The translations under genes were made by a program, and so were the position numbers. A stretch of 64,000 nucleotides of DNA, taken from the NCBI GenBank assembly GCA_944385905.1, contig CALWZA010000031.1, positions 124,001-188,000 on the forward strand, in the 5' to 3' direction. Shown here piece by piece: positions 18,682 to 27,372 of this stretch (position 1 is its first letter; each line of letters opens with the position of its first letter). Source of the DNA: an uncultured Clostridia bacterium. Lineage in GTDB: Bacteria > Bacillota > Clostridia > Oscillospirales > Ruminococcaceae. The notes beneath the pieces are model-generated. The model saw only the letters and a list, made by a program, of their open reading frames with translations. It searched no databases and was not told where the DNA came from.

Positions 18682-18705
18682 GCTCCGAACGGGAGCTTCC
18701 TCCTT
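18682..18705 (-). promoter_or_regulatory. Hairpin between ribosome site and start codon of the beta-subunit gene
   Basis: On the minus strand, AAGGAGG (18705-18699) is followed by GCTCC-CGTTC-GGAGC (18696-18682) and then 7 bases to the ATG (18674). Folding the hairpin reduces the effective spacing from 24 to about 9 bases. Confidence 0.55.
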
Positions 18706-19034
18706 ATTAGGTAGTTGCCGGGGATATGACGGCTTTACTGTTCAATATTCCCCTCCGCATATATACATTAGTTTACCATAAAATGATAAAGAGCGCAATA
18801 TGCATAATAAAATTATGGCACTTTAAAACATAAATATTTAAATCTTAACCAATTCTTAAATTTTAAGACGCGCTTTGTACATTTTTTTATCGATTATTGT
18901 TATATATTTGGCTGAAAATATATAATAAGAAAAACTGTTTTATATGTCTCGGACGATATCGTTTTTAATTGGTTTTACGTTTAAAAATTAAAAACTACAG
19001 CCCTTGTGAAGTAAAAATGCGTAAAAACTCAAAC
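18706..19034. other. A/T-rich intergenic region
   Basis: There is no gene here. The part nearest the beta-subunit gene probably holds its promoter (a weak TTGCGC/TAAACT pair on the minus strand is the best candidate). The remainder is A/T-rich with no clear RNA or repeat. Confidence 0.4.
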
Positions 19035-19035
19035 A

Positions 19036-19070
19036 AAAAGTCTGAATCTCTTTTAAGAAATTCAGGCTTT
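19036..19070 (-). terminator. Terminator of the sigma/anti-sigma operon
   Basis: On the minus strand, AAAG-CCTGAAT pairs with ATTCAG-CTTTTT around TTCTTAAAAGAG, ending in a T run. Confidence 0.7.
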
Positions 19071-19086
19071 AAAATAATCTGAGTAA

Positions 19087-19419
19087 TCAGTTCTCGCTTG
19101 CGTCGAGCATTTTAATGGTTCCGAAAATTCCTATCGCTACCGAAACAGCTATAACAGCGATTACCGCCGCTGTTGAAACAACATGCCTTTTGCGCATATG
19201 TTTTGCCAAAACGCTGTATTTATCAGAAAGATCAAAAGAAGGGGCATCATATATGTTTACCTTATTAAAAGGTTTTTGCGAGCCGTATTGTGCGTAAAAT
19301 TTTCTGCAGTCGGGACAGATTTTAAGGTGCTGCTTTACAGCGCTTTTGCTGTCCTCGCTCGCAAGCCCGTCCTTATACAGAGAAACAAGGTCCATTGCCA
19401 TATCACATGTAATAATCAT
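19087..19419 (-). CDS. Zinc-finger anti-sigma factor
   Basis: This is a 110-residue protein. An N-terminal ZAS/zf-HC2-like domain holds the H-x3-C-x2-C motif (QHLKICPDCRKFY), and one membrane helix sits near the C-terminus (about 80-102). Such proteins hold a cognate ECF sigma factor at the membrane until a signal frees it. Its start overlaps the end of the sigma gene by 17 bases, as expected for a coupled pair. Confidence 0.85.
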   Translation of the reverse strand: MIITCDMAMDLVSLYKDGLASEDSKSAVKQHLKICPDCRKFYAQYGSQKPFNKVNIYDAPSFDLSDKYSVLAKHMRKRHVVSTAAVIAVIAVSVAIGIFGTIKMLDASEN

Positions 19420-19912
19420 TTTTAAGTTCCTCCAACAACATTTTTTTTGCCCTGAAAAAAATAACTTTCGCTGAATTTTCGCTTATTTTAAGTGCCGCCG
19501 CAACCTGAGAAAACGGAAGGTCGGCATAAAGCCTGAGCATAATAACGTCGCGGTATTTTTCGGGAATTTTGCTTATCATATTTCGGACTGATTCTATGGC
19601 GGCGTTGCGCATTACTGTTTCTTCTGGGCTGGATTCTCCGCTTTCATAAAGAGCATCTGCCGCAGGTTCTATATTAATGCTTTCAAGCTGAATACGGTTT
19701 TTTCTTAAATAAGCGTAAAAAGTGTGCTTTGCTATAGACGCCAGCCAAGTAAATAGCTCGCTTTCTCCCCGAAACCGGTAAAATGAGCGGAAAGCCTGAA
19801 AAAAAGTCTCCTGGGTCAGTTCCTCGGCAAGGTCATCATTTTTACAAAGTCTGTATAAAAAGGCATAAATACGGTTAAAATTATCCTCATATATGGATTC
19901 AAAGGTTTCCAA
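19403..19912 (-). CDS. ECF-type RNA polymerase sigma factor
   Basis: About 169 residues. Region 2 (IYEDNFNRIYAFLYRLCKNDDLAEELTQETFFQAF) and region 4 (IPEKYRDVIMLRLYADLPFSQVAAALKISENSAKV) are both complete, with no region 3. The start is set at a TTG with AGGTGG 8 bases upstream; two GTG codons at 19924 and 19921 overlap that site. It is divergent from the fab operon, across a ~180-base region with TGTAAC-like motifs on both strands. Confidence 0.88.
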   Translation of the reverse strand: METFESIYEDNFNRIYAFLYRLCKNDDLAEELTQETFFQAFRSFYRFRGESELFTWLASIAKHTFYAYLRKNRIQLESINIEPAADALYESGESSPEETVMRNAAIESVRNMISKIPEKYRDVIMLRLYADLPFSQVAAALKISENSAKVIFFRAKKMLLEELKNDYYM

Positions 19913-19994
19913 TATTAACACCACCTATATTGTTAGTAGCTTACACAAGAAAAAAGTTACAGCGAATTTTGCAATGTTTACATAAAATTAATAA

Positions 19995-20023
19995 TTGAAA
20001 AATTTTTCCGATTTTTATGTAAC
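19995..20023 (+). promoter_or_regulatory. Candidate promoter of the fab operon
   Basis: TTGAAA (19995-20000), 17 bases, TGTAAC (20018-20023). The -10 is only a partial match. No convincing FapR or FabT site was seen. Confidence 0.45.
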
Positions 20024-20095
20024 CAAACGGCAAAAAGGTGCACAAACTTTTTGTAACGTCAAGTTAAACATATGGGAAAAGGAGGCATGCTCTGC

Positions 20096-21067
20096 TTGAG
20101 CATGAGCGGAATAATGAGCTTTTCAATATTGGGAACGGGAATGAGCGTTCCGGAAAACATAGTTACAAACGACGACCTTTCAAAGCTTGTAGAGACAAGC
20201 GACGAATGGATATCACAGAGAGTCGGGGTTAAGGAGAGGCGCATATCGACAACAGAAACTGCGGTTGATATGGCTTGCGAGGCGGCGCTTGCGGCGCTTG
20301 AAAACAGCGGGGTCAAGCCTGAAGAGCTTGACTTAATTCTTGCGGCGACAATCAGTTCCGAGACAATTTGTCCTTCGGTTTCATGCATGGTTCAAAAGCG
20401 CATAGGCGCAAACTGCATGGCGTATGACATAAACGCCGCCTGCTCGGCTTTTTTATATCTGCTTGAAACAGCCGCAGGATATTTTGCGAGAAACAAGGTG
20501 AAAAAAGTTCTTGTAGTCGGAACCGAGCGCCTAAGCAAGCTGCTTGACTGGACAGACCGCGGAACCTGCGTTATTTTCGGCGACGGAGCCGGAGCGGCTG
20601 TTTTGGGCGAGGGCAGCGGTTATCATGACTCGGTATTTACCGTTGTCGGCGGAGACGAGGTTATTAAAATCCCGAACTATATCGGTGACTCTCCGTTTTT
20701 TAAAGGCGAAGCCGAACCGCCGCATATACGCATGAACGGTCAGGAAACATTTAAATACGCAGTAAACGCCATCGTTTCTGACGTCAGGCACATTCTTGTA
20801 AACTCCGGACTGAGCGGTGAGGATATAGCGCATATCGTTCCTCATCAGGCGAACAAGAGAATAATTGATTCCGCGGCAAAGCGCCTCGGTATTGACTATG
20901 AAAAATTCTATATGAATATCGACCGCTACGGAAACACCTCAAGCGCCAGCATTCCGATTGCGCTTGACGAGATGAACAGAAAAGGAATGCTTAAGCGCGG
21001 AGATAAAATAATTCTCACAGCGTTCGGAGGCGGACTTTCAAACGCCGCCTGCTTGATTACATGGTAA
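20096..21067 (+). CDS. fabH: 3-oxoacyl-ACP synthase III
   Basis: About 323 residues, a normal FabH length. The catalytic triad is visible: Cys in DINAACSAFLY (~C116), His in IVPHQANKR (~H250) and Asn in YGNTSSAS (~N280). It condenses an acyl-CoA primer with malonyl-ACP to begin fatty acid synthesis. AAAAGGAGG at 20077-20085 favours the TTG at 20096 (ATG at 20102 also possible); ATG codons at 20072 and 20087 are too close to the site. It is the first gene of the nine-gene fab-acc cluster. Confidence 0.95.
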   Translation: MSMSGIMSFSILGTGMSVPENIVTNDDLSKLVETSDEWISQRVGVKERRISTTETAVDMACEAALAALENSGVKPEELDLILAATISSETICPSVSCMVQKRIGANCMAYDINAACSAFLYLLETAAGYFARNKVKKVLVVGTERLSKLLDWTDRGTCVIFGDGAGAAVLGEGSGYHDSVFTVVGGDEVIKIPNYIGDSPFFKGEAEPPHIRMNGQETFKYAVNAIVSDVRHILVNSGLSGEDIAHIVPHQANKRIIDSAAKRLGIDYEKFYMNIDRYGNTSSASIPIALDEMNRKGMLKRGDKIILTAFGGGLSNAACLITW

Positions 21068-21108
21068 TTATATTACAAATACAAAATCAAAGAAAGAAGG
21101 ATTTTATT

Positions 21109-21333
21109 ATGACAATATTTGAAAAACTTGCTGAAATTATTGCTGAAAAGGTAGACTGCGACGTTTCTGAAATCAAGCCTGAAACAAAGTTTGACAGCCT
21201 CGGAATCGACTCTCTCGATATTACTGAAATCGTTATGAGCGTTGAGGATGAATTCGGAATTGAAATCGAAGTTTCATCCGACCTTGTCTGTGTTTCCGAC
21301 CTTGTCAATAAGATCGAGGAGCTTACAAACTAA
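21109..21333 (+). CDS. acpP: Acyl carrier protein
   Basis: This acidic protein of 74 residues carries the phosphopantetheine attachment serine in SLGIDSLDITE (about S35). AGAAGG lies 8 bases before the chosen ATG. It carries growing acyl chains for the Fab enzymes encoded on both sides. Confidence 0.95.
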   Translation: MTIFEKLAEIIAEKVDCDVSEIKPETKFDSLGIDSLDITEIVMSVEDEFGIEIEVSSDLVCVSDLVNKIEELTN

Positions 21334-21358
21334 AACATCTTTCAAAGAGGTTGACAAA

Positions 21359-22309
21359 ATGCTTAAAACTGAAATTACAAAACTGCTTTCAATTGAATAT
21401 CCGATTTTTCAGGGCGGAATGGCATGGATTGCCGACGCGTCTCTGGCTTCGGCTGTTTCAAACGCAGGCGGACTCGGAATTATTTCCGCTATGAACGCCT
21501 CGGGAGACTATCTCAGAGAGCAGATAAGACAAGCCAAACAGCTTACCGACCGTCCTTTCGGAGTCAATATAATGCTTATGAGCCCTCATGCCGACGAGGT
21601 TGCGGAGATTGTCGCCGAGGAAAAGGTTAAGGTCGTTACGACCGGAGCCGGAATTCCGTCAAAATATATGGATAAGTGGCTCTCCTGCGGAATAAAGGTA
21701 ATTCCTGTCGTTGCTTCAGTCGCTATGGCGAGAAAAATGCAGTCTTGCGGAGCTTCGGCGGTTATAGCCGAGGGTCAGGAATCCGGAGGACATATCGGCG
21801 AGGCGACAACCATGGCGCTTGTTCCTCAGGTTGTTGACGCAGTTTCAATTCCCGTTATGGCGGCGGGAGGAATCGCCGACGGTCGGGGAATCGCCGCCGC
21901 TCTTATGCTCGGAGCGGAAGGAGTTCAGCTTGGAACAAAATTTCTTGTAGCAAAGGAATGCACCGTTCACCAAAACTACAAGGACATGGTTCTTAAAGCG
22001 GGCGACACTTCTACCATCACAACGGGCAGACGCTTCGGCTCAAACACCTGCCGCAGCATTAAAAACAGCTTCAGCAGAAACTTCCACTCTTTTGAGTATT
22101 CGCCCGAGGCAACGGCTGAGGCGGTTGCGGAGCTCGGAGTGGGAGCTCTCAGAAAGGCTGCCGTTGAGGGAGATACCAAAAACGGCTGTTTCCTTGCCGG
22201 ACAGATTTCGGGAATGGTAAACAAAGAGCAGACCGCAAAGGAAATGATAGTCGAAATGTTTGAGCAGGCAGAAGAAATTTTGAAAGGATCAGCAAAATGG
22301 ATAAAATAG
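21359..22309 (+). CDS. fabK: Enoyl-ACP reductase II (FMN-dependent)
   Basis: The 316-residue protein has a TIM-barrel NMO/FabK fold: IFQGGMAWIAD at the N-terminus, AEGQESGGHIGEATTMALVP, and VMAAGGIADGRGIAAALMLGA for FMN phosphate binding. It replaces FabI for the final reduction of the elongation cycle. The ATG at 21359 has AGAGG 8 bases upstream. It overlaps fabD by 13 bases. Confidence 0.94.
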   Translation: MLKTEITKLLSIEYPIFQGGMAWIADASLASAVSNAGGLGIISAMNASGDYLREQIRQAKQLTDRPFGVNIMLMSPHADEVAEIVAEEKVKVVTTGAGIPSKYMDKWLSCGIKVIPVVASVAMARKMQSCGASAVIAEGQESGGHIGEATTMALVPQVVDAVSIPVMAAGGIADGRGIAAALMLGAEGVQLGTKFLVAKECTVHQNYKDMVLKAGDTSTITTGRRFGSNTCRSIKNSFSRNFHSFEYSPEATAEAVAELGVGALRKAAVEGDTKNGCFLAGQISGMVNKEQTAKEMIVEMFEQAEEILKGSAKWIK

Positions 22310-23208
22310 CTTTTGTCTTTTCCGGTCAGGGAGCTCAGCACCCGGGAATGGGACTTGACCTTTACGAAAAATATTCAAGCGTAAAAGAAATTTTTGACGG
22401 CGCTGAAAAAATCCGTCCGGGAATCAAGGATGTTTGCTTTAACGGAAGCACCGAGGACCTTAAAAAGACCGAAAACACTCAGCCGTGCGTTTATCTTGCC
22501 GACATTGCCGCAGCGACTGCTTTGAGCGAAACCGGAGTTAAGCCCGACGCTCTTGCGGGATTTTCTCTCGGAGAAATTCCGGCGCTCGCTTTCGGAAAAG
22601 CGTTCACGGTTGAGGAAGGCTTTGCGCATACCTGCAAAAGAGGCGAGCTTATGGCTGCCGCTTCAGCAAAGTTTCAGACCGCCATGCTTGCGGTTTTAAA
22701 AATGGACAACGGTGCGGTTGAGGAAATCTGCCGCCGCTACGCTCACGTTTATCCTGTAAACTACAACTGCAAAGGTCAGCTTGTTGTATCGGGACTCAAA
22801 GAAGAGCTTGCCGAGGCTAAAAAGGAATTTGAGAGCGCAGGCGGAAGAACCATTGAGCTTGCGGTAAGCGGAGCATTTCACTCGCCGTTTATGGACGAAG
22901 CCGCCAAGGCGTTCGGAGAATATCTTTCGGCTCAGACGATTAACCAGCCTGCTTTGGAGGTATATTCTGATTATACCGCAAATCCCTATACAGCGCAAGT
23001 AAAAAGTCTTATGGAAAACCAGATCAACAATCCCGTCCTGTGGGAAAAGCTTATCCTCAATATGAGAGAAAGCGGAGTCAGAACCTTTATCGAAACGGGA
23101 GTCGGAAACACTCTGCAGAAGCTTATCGCTAAAATCGCTCCCGACTGCCGTTCGCTTCGGGTTGAAACCGCGGCTGATATTGAAGCTGTGGCAGAGGAGG
23201 TGCTCTGA
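22297..23208 (+). CDS. fabD: Malonyl-CoA:ACP transacylase
   Basis: This 303-residue protein begins FVFSGQGAQHPGMG. The nucleophile serine lies in GFSLGEIPAL, and a catalytic histidine in SGAFHSPFM. It loads malonate onto ACP. The GHSLGE consensus is GFSLGE here, a minor family variant. It overlaps fabK by 13 bases and shares the TGATG junction with fabG. Confidence 0.94.
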   Translation: MDKIAFVFSGQGAQHPGMGLDLYEKYSSVKEIFDGAEKIRPGIKDVCFNGSTEDLKKTENTQPCVYLADIAAATALSETGVKPDALAGFSLGEIPALAFGKAFTVEEGFAHTCKRGELMAAASAKFQTAMLAVLKMDNGAVEEICRRYAHVYPVNYNCKGQLVVSGLKEELAEAKKEFESAGGRTIELAVSGAFHSPFMDEAAKAFGEYLSAQTINQPALEVYSDYTANPYTAQVKSLMENQINNPVLWEKLILNMRESGVRTFIETGVGNTLQKLIAKIAPDCRSLRVETAADIEAVAEEVL

Positions 23209-23942
23209 TGCTCAATGAAAAGGTTGCGGTAGTAACAGGCGGCTCAAGAGGTATAGGCAGGGCTGTCTGTATTGAGCTTGCAAAGCAGGGCGCTTCTGTC
23301 GCTGTGATATATGCAGGAAATACCGAAAAGGCTAATGAAACGATTGCCGAGCTTGAGGCTTTGGGAGCAAAGGCAAAGGCGTATAGGTGCAGTGTTGAAA
23401 GCTTCGAGGAAACCTCAGGTACGGTTTCTGAAATCGTTAAGGATTTCGGAAAGATAGACATACTTGTCAACAACGCAGGAATTACCCGTGACAAGCTGGT
23501 TCTTTCCATGAAGGAACAGGACTTTGACGATGTCATAGACGTAAATCTCAAGGGCGTTTTCAATATGATTCGTCAGGTGTATCCGCTCTTTGCCCGTCAG
23601 AGAAGCGGAAAAATCGTAAATATAAGCTCGGTAAGCGGACTTATGGGAAATGCCGGACAGGTAAACTACTCCGCGTCAAAGGCAGGAATAATCGGTCTTA
23701 CCAAATCTGTCGCAAAGGAGCTTGCCGGCAGGGGTATATGCTGCAACGCAATCGCTCCGGGATTTATCAGCACTGATATGACTGAAAAATTCACGGACAA
23801 CAAGGAGCTTTTAAACGCTATTCCGATGAAAAGAATGGGTAAGCCCGAAGAGGTAGCCTCGCTTGCGGCGTTTTTAGCTTCGGAGCAGGCAAACTACATC
23901 ACAGGAGAGGTTATCCGCATTGACGGCGGACTTGCGATGTAA
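23208..23942 (+). CDS. fabG: 3-oxoacyl-ACP reductase
   Basis: This 244-residue classical SDR has VTGGSRGIGRAVC (NADP site), NNAG, catalytic Ser/Tyr/Lys in NISSVSG and YSASKAG, and ends YITGEVIRIDGGLAM. It reduces 3-oxoacyl-ACP. It starts one base inside the fabD stop codon. Confidence 0.95.
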   Translation: MLNEKVAVVTGGSRGIGRAVCIELAKQGASVAVIYAGNTEKANETIAELEALGAKAKAYRCSVESFEETSGTVSEIVKDFGKIDILVNNAGITRDKLVLSMKEQDFDDVIDVNLKGVFNMIRQVYPLFARQRSGKIVNISSVSGLMGNAGQVNYSASKAGIIGLTKSVAKELAGRGICCNAIAPGFISTDMTEKFTDNKELLNAIPMKRMGKPEEVASLAAFLASEQANYITGEVIRIDGGLAM

Positions 23943-23979
23943 ACCTACACAGCACACAAGCGAAAGGAATGATACGAGA

Positions 23980-25206
23980 ATGAAACGTGTAGCAGTAACC
24001 GGAATGGGCGCGATTACGCCTATCGGAAACACGGTTAACGAATATAAGCAGGCACTTGTTGAGGGAAAATGCGGAATAGACACTATAACCGCTTTTGACG
24101 TAAGCGGATCCAAATACACCCTTGCCGCTGAGGTAAAGGATTTTGACCCGGTTCAGAGACTTGACAAGCAGGTTGCGAGAAGAACAGACCGCTTTGTTCA
24201 GTTTGCGCTTTGCGCGGCGCAGGAAGCTTGGGAGCAGAGCGGACTTGAGGGAAATATCGACCCTGAGCAGCTCGGCGTTTATGTCGGTTCGGGAATCGGC
24301 GGCTTTAACACATTCTGCAACGAGTATGAAGCTATGCTCAGCGGAGGACCGAGAAAGGTTTCGCCGCTTTTTATACCCAAAATGATAAGCAATATCGCCG
24401 CAGGAAACATAGCTATCAGGTTCGGCGCAAAGGGACCCAATATGTCTCACGCAACAGCGTGCGCGACATCAAGCACGTCAATCGGCGAGGCTTACCGCGC
24501 CATTAAGCACGGCTATGCTCAGGCAATGTTCTGCGGAGGAAGCGAGGCCGCGATAACTCCTCTTGCTGTCGCCGGATTCGGAAACTGCATGGCTCTTTCG
24601 CCTGCAAGCGACAAGAACGCCGCTTCACTGCCCTTTGATAAAAGAAGAGGCGGATTTATCATGGGCGAGGGCGCGGCGGTTCTGATTCTTGAGGAATATG
24701 AACACGCCGTTGCGAGAGGCGCAAATATATTGGCAGAGATAGTCGGATACGGCTCAACCTGCGACGCTCATCACGTCACGGCTCCGGACCCTGAGGGAAC
24801 ACAGGTCGCGAGAGCTATAAAGCAGGCTCTTGACGGAAACGAAACTGACGCTTCAAAAATTTATATCAACGCTCACGGAACAGGAACTCCTCTTAACGAC
24901 AAAACGGAGACAGCGGCGATTAAGCTTGCTTTCGGAGATGACGCCAAAAAGCTTCACATAAGCTCAACCAAGTCGATGACAGGTCATCTTCTCGGAGCGG
25001 CGGGAGCGGCGGAGGCAATTGCAGCAATCATGGCTGTAAGCGAGGGAGTAATCGCTCCGACAATCAACCTTTTGGAGCCTGACGAGGAATGCGACCTCGA
25101 TTATACTCCGAACAAGGCGCTTCACACAGACATTGAGCTTGCGCTTTCAACATCGCTCGGCTTCGGCGGACATAACGCATGTCTTGCGTTTTGCGCCGTA
25201 AAATAA
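23980..25206 (+). CDS. fabF: 3-oxoacyl-ACP synthase II
   Basis: The 408-residue protein has the condensing-enzyme triad: Cys in ATACATSSTS, His in NAHGTGTPLND and His in STKSMTGHLLGAAGA. It elongates acyl-ACP with malonyl-ACP. AAAGGA is placed 11 bases upstream of the ATG at 23980. Confidence 0.95.
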   Translation: MKRVAVTGMGAITPIGNTVNEYKQALVEGKCGIDTITAFDVSGSKYTLAAEVKDFDPVQRLDKQVARRTDRFVQFALCAAQEAWEQSGLEGNIDPEQLGVYVGSGIGGFNTFCNEYEAMLSGGPRKVSPLFIPKMISNIAAGNIAIRFGAKGPNMSHATACATSSTSIGEAYRAIKHGYAQAMFCGGSEAAITPLAVAGFGNCMALSPASDKNAASLPFDKRRGGFIMGEGAAVLILEEYEHAVARGANILAEIVGYGSTCDAHHVTAPDPEGTQVARAIKQALDGNETDASKIYINAHGTGTPLNDKTETAAIKLAFGDDAKKLHISSTKSMTGHLLGAAGAAEAIAAIMAVSEGVIAPTINLLEPDEECDLDYTPNKALHTDIELALSTSLGFGGHNACLAFCAVK

Positions 25207-25233
25207 CAATAAGGAGATACGCTTTTTTGGCGT

Positions 25234-25665
25234 TTGATTGATATGACTCACGAAGAACTTAAAAAATATCTGCCCCACCGTGACAGCATGCTCCTTATCG
25301 GAGAGGCTTTTTCGGAAACCGACGAAAACGGAGACACGGTTGCGGTCGGCATGACGAAAATTAAAGGCGATGAATGGTTTTTAAACGGACATTTTCCGGG
25401 AAACCCTGTTGTCCCCGGCGTGATTTTGTGTGAAATAATGGCGCAGACAGTCTGCGCTTTGGGACTTAAGGAAAACACTACGCCGTATTTTACGGGAATG
25501 AACAACGTTAAGTGGAGGAAAATGGTTAAGCCGGGCGACGTTTTTGAAACAAGATGCAAAATTGTTAAAAGCAAAGGCCATTTTTACTGGGCAAAGGGAG
25601 TCGGAACGGTAAACGGTGAGGAAGCCGTCAGAGCGGAGTTTTCGTTCGCGCTTATGGAAGGCTGA
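25234..25665 (+). CDS. fabZ: 3-hydroxyacyl-ACP dehydratase
   Basis: This hot-dog fold protein has ~143 residues and the catalytic NGHFPGNPVVPGVILCEIMAQ (His) motif. It dehydrates 3-hydroxyacyl-ACP. The start is unclear: the best ribosome site, AAGGAG at 25211-25216, is 17 bases from the in-frame TTG (25234) and 26 from the ATG (25243). In the usual cluster accB lies before fabZ and accC after it; neither is here. Confidence 0.93.
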   Translation: MIDMTHEELKKYLPHRDSMLLIGEAFSETDENGDTVAVGMTKIKGDEWFLNGHFPGNPVVPGVILCEIMAQTVCALGLKENTTPYFTGMNNVKWRKMVKPGDVFETRCKIVKSKGHFYWAKGVGTVNGEEAVRAEFSFALMEG

Positions 25666-25708
25666 GTGTAAGATTATAAAGGCTCGGCACAGAGAGGAGA
25701 ATTATATA

Positions 25709-26569
25709 ATGCTTGACGCAATAAGAGGCAGGCTCAGAAATGTTTTGACGCCTGAAACCATACAGTGCAAAAGCTGTAAGGCTGAAATACCAAAATCAAA
25801 GCTTAAAAAAAATCTTATGGTGTGTCCTGAGTGCGGAACTCACCTGAGAATGGATGCCAGAAGCCGAATCGCTTTGATTGCAGACAAAAATTCATTTAAA
25901 GAGATGTTTTCAACCTTGCAGAGCAGTGATTTTTTCAATTTCCCGGGCTATCAGGATAAGCTTGAAAAGGCTCAGGAAACGACAGGCGAAAATGAAGCTG
26001 TCATTTGCGGAACGCTCAAGATAAACGGACAGGAAGCCGCGGTATTTGTGATGGATTCGCGGTTTATTATGGCGAGCATGGGTTCGGTTGTAGGCGAAAA
26101 AATCACGAGGATTTTTGAGTATGCCGAGAAAAACAGCCTTCCCGTTATCGGCTTTACCGCTTCGGGCGGAGCGAGAATGCAGGAGGGAGTGGTTTCTCTT
26201 ATGCAGATGGCTAAGGTGAGCGGAGCTGTTAAAAAACACAGCGACGCAGGACACCTTTATATAACCGTTCTCACCGACCCGACTACCGGAGGGGTTACTG
26301 CGAGCTTTGCAATGCAGGGAGATATTATTCTTGCCGAGCCGAAAGCGCTGGTAGGCTTTGCGGGACGCAGAGTTGTTGAGCAGACGACAAAGAGCAAGCT
26401 TCCCGACAATTTTCAGACTGCCGAGTTTTTGCTTGAGCACGGCTTTATAGACAACATAGTTCCGAGGGCAGAGCTTACGAAAACACTATCTTCTCTTCTC
26501 TGTCTGCACAAGAAAAAGGAGGCTGAATGCAATGACAGCATACGAAAAGCTCAAAGCCGCACGGCATAG
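25709..26569 (+). CDS. accD: Acetyl-CoA carboxylase carboxyltransferase beta subunit
   Basis: This 286-residue protein has an N-terminal four-cysteine zinc ribbon (C-x2-C ... C-x2-C in CKSCKAEIP and VCPECG) and a crotonase-type domain with GFTASGGARMQEGVVSLMQMAK and LTDPTTGGVTASFAMQGD. With AccA it transfers CO2 from carboxybiotin to acetyl-CoA. GAGAGGAGA precedes the ATG at 25709. It overlaps accA by 38 bases. Confidence 0.94.
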   Translation: MLDAIRGRLRNVLTPETIQCKSCKAEIPKSKLKKNLMVCPECGTHLRMDARSRIALIADKNSFKEMFSTLQSSDFFNFPGYQDKLEKAQETTGENEAVICGTLKINGQEAAVFVMDSRFIMASMGSVVGEKITRIFEYAEKNSLPVIGFTASGGARMQEGVVSLMQMAKVSGAVKKHSDAGHLYITVLTDPTTGGVTASFAMQGDIILAEPKALVGFAGRRVVEQTTKSKLPDNFQTAEFLLEHGFIDNIVPRAELTKTLSSLLCLHKKKEAECNDSIRKAQSRTA

Positions 26570-27320
26570 CCACAGACCGACGGGAGCAGAATATATCAAA
26601 AATATTTTCAAGGACAGAATAGAGCTTCACGGCGACCGAAGATTCGGAGACGACGCGGCTATTATAGGCGGAATAGGATTTTTAAACGATATTCCCGTGA
26701 CATATATAGCTATTGACAAGGGTGCGGATATCGAGTCGAGAATAAAGAAAAATTTCGGATGCCCCAAGCCTGAGGGATACAGAAAAGCTCTTAGGCTTAT
26801 GAAGCAGGCGGAAAAATTTTCACGCCCCGTTATATGCTTTGTCGATACTCAGGGCGCGTTTTGCGGAGCCGACGCCGAGGAAAGAGGTCAGGGAGAGGCG
26901 ATAGCTGAAAATATCCTCGAAATGATGGGGCTCAAAGTACCCGTTATTTCGATTGTTATCGGCGAGGGCGGAAGCGGCGGAGCTCTTGCTCTTGCCTGCG
27001 CGAACAAGGTTTATATGCTTGAACATTCGGTATATTCCGTAATCAGTCCCGAAGGATGCGCGAGTATTCTCTGGAAGGACGCCTCAAAGGTTGAGCAGGC
27101 GGCTGAGGTTTTGAAAATCACTGCCGAGGACATGAAAAGGCTGAATGTTGCCGAGGATATTATTCCCGAAAACTTTGATTCTTTCGGAGAAATGTGCGGC
27201 AATATCGCGAACTTGCTTTACAGAGACGTCAAGGAGCTCTCAGCGCTTACTCCTGATGAAATAAGAGAGGAAAGATATGAGAGGTTCCGCTGTTTCGGGG
27301 TATACAGCGAAAATAAATAA
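26532..27320 (+). CDS. accA: Acetyl-CoA carboxylase carboxyltransferase alpha subunit
   Basis: The 262-residue protein has RIELHGDRRFGDD, FVDTQGAFCGADAEERGQGEAIA and VIGEGGSGGALALA, the AccA core. It lacks the longer N-terminal region of enterobacterial AccA, as usual in Firmicutes. GGAGG lies ~9 bases before the ATG. The biotin carrier and biotin carboxylase needed to complete ACC are not encoded here. Confidence 0.94.
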   Translation: MTAYEKLKAARHSHRPTGAEYIKNIFKDRIELHGDRRFGDDAAIIGGIGFLNDIPVTYIAIDKGADIESRIKKNFGCPKPEGYRKALRLMKQAEKFSRPVICFVDTQGAFCGADAEERGQGEAIAENILEMMGLKVPVISIVIGEGGSGGALALACANKVYMLEHSVYSVISPEGCASILWKDASKVEQAAEVLKITAEDMKRLNVAEDIIPENFDSFGEMCGNIANLLYRDVKELSALTPDEIREERYERFRCFGVYSENK

Positions 27321-27372
27321 TTGCGGATAAATATACTGCCGAGGTTTTTGCGCAGTATGAAAGGATAGCGGT

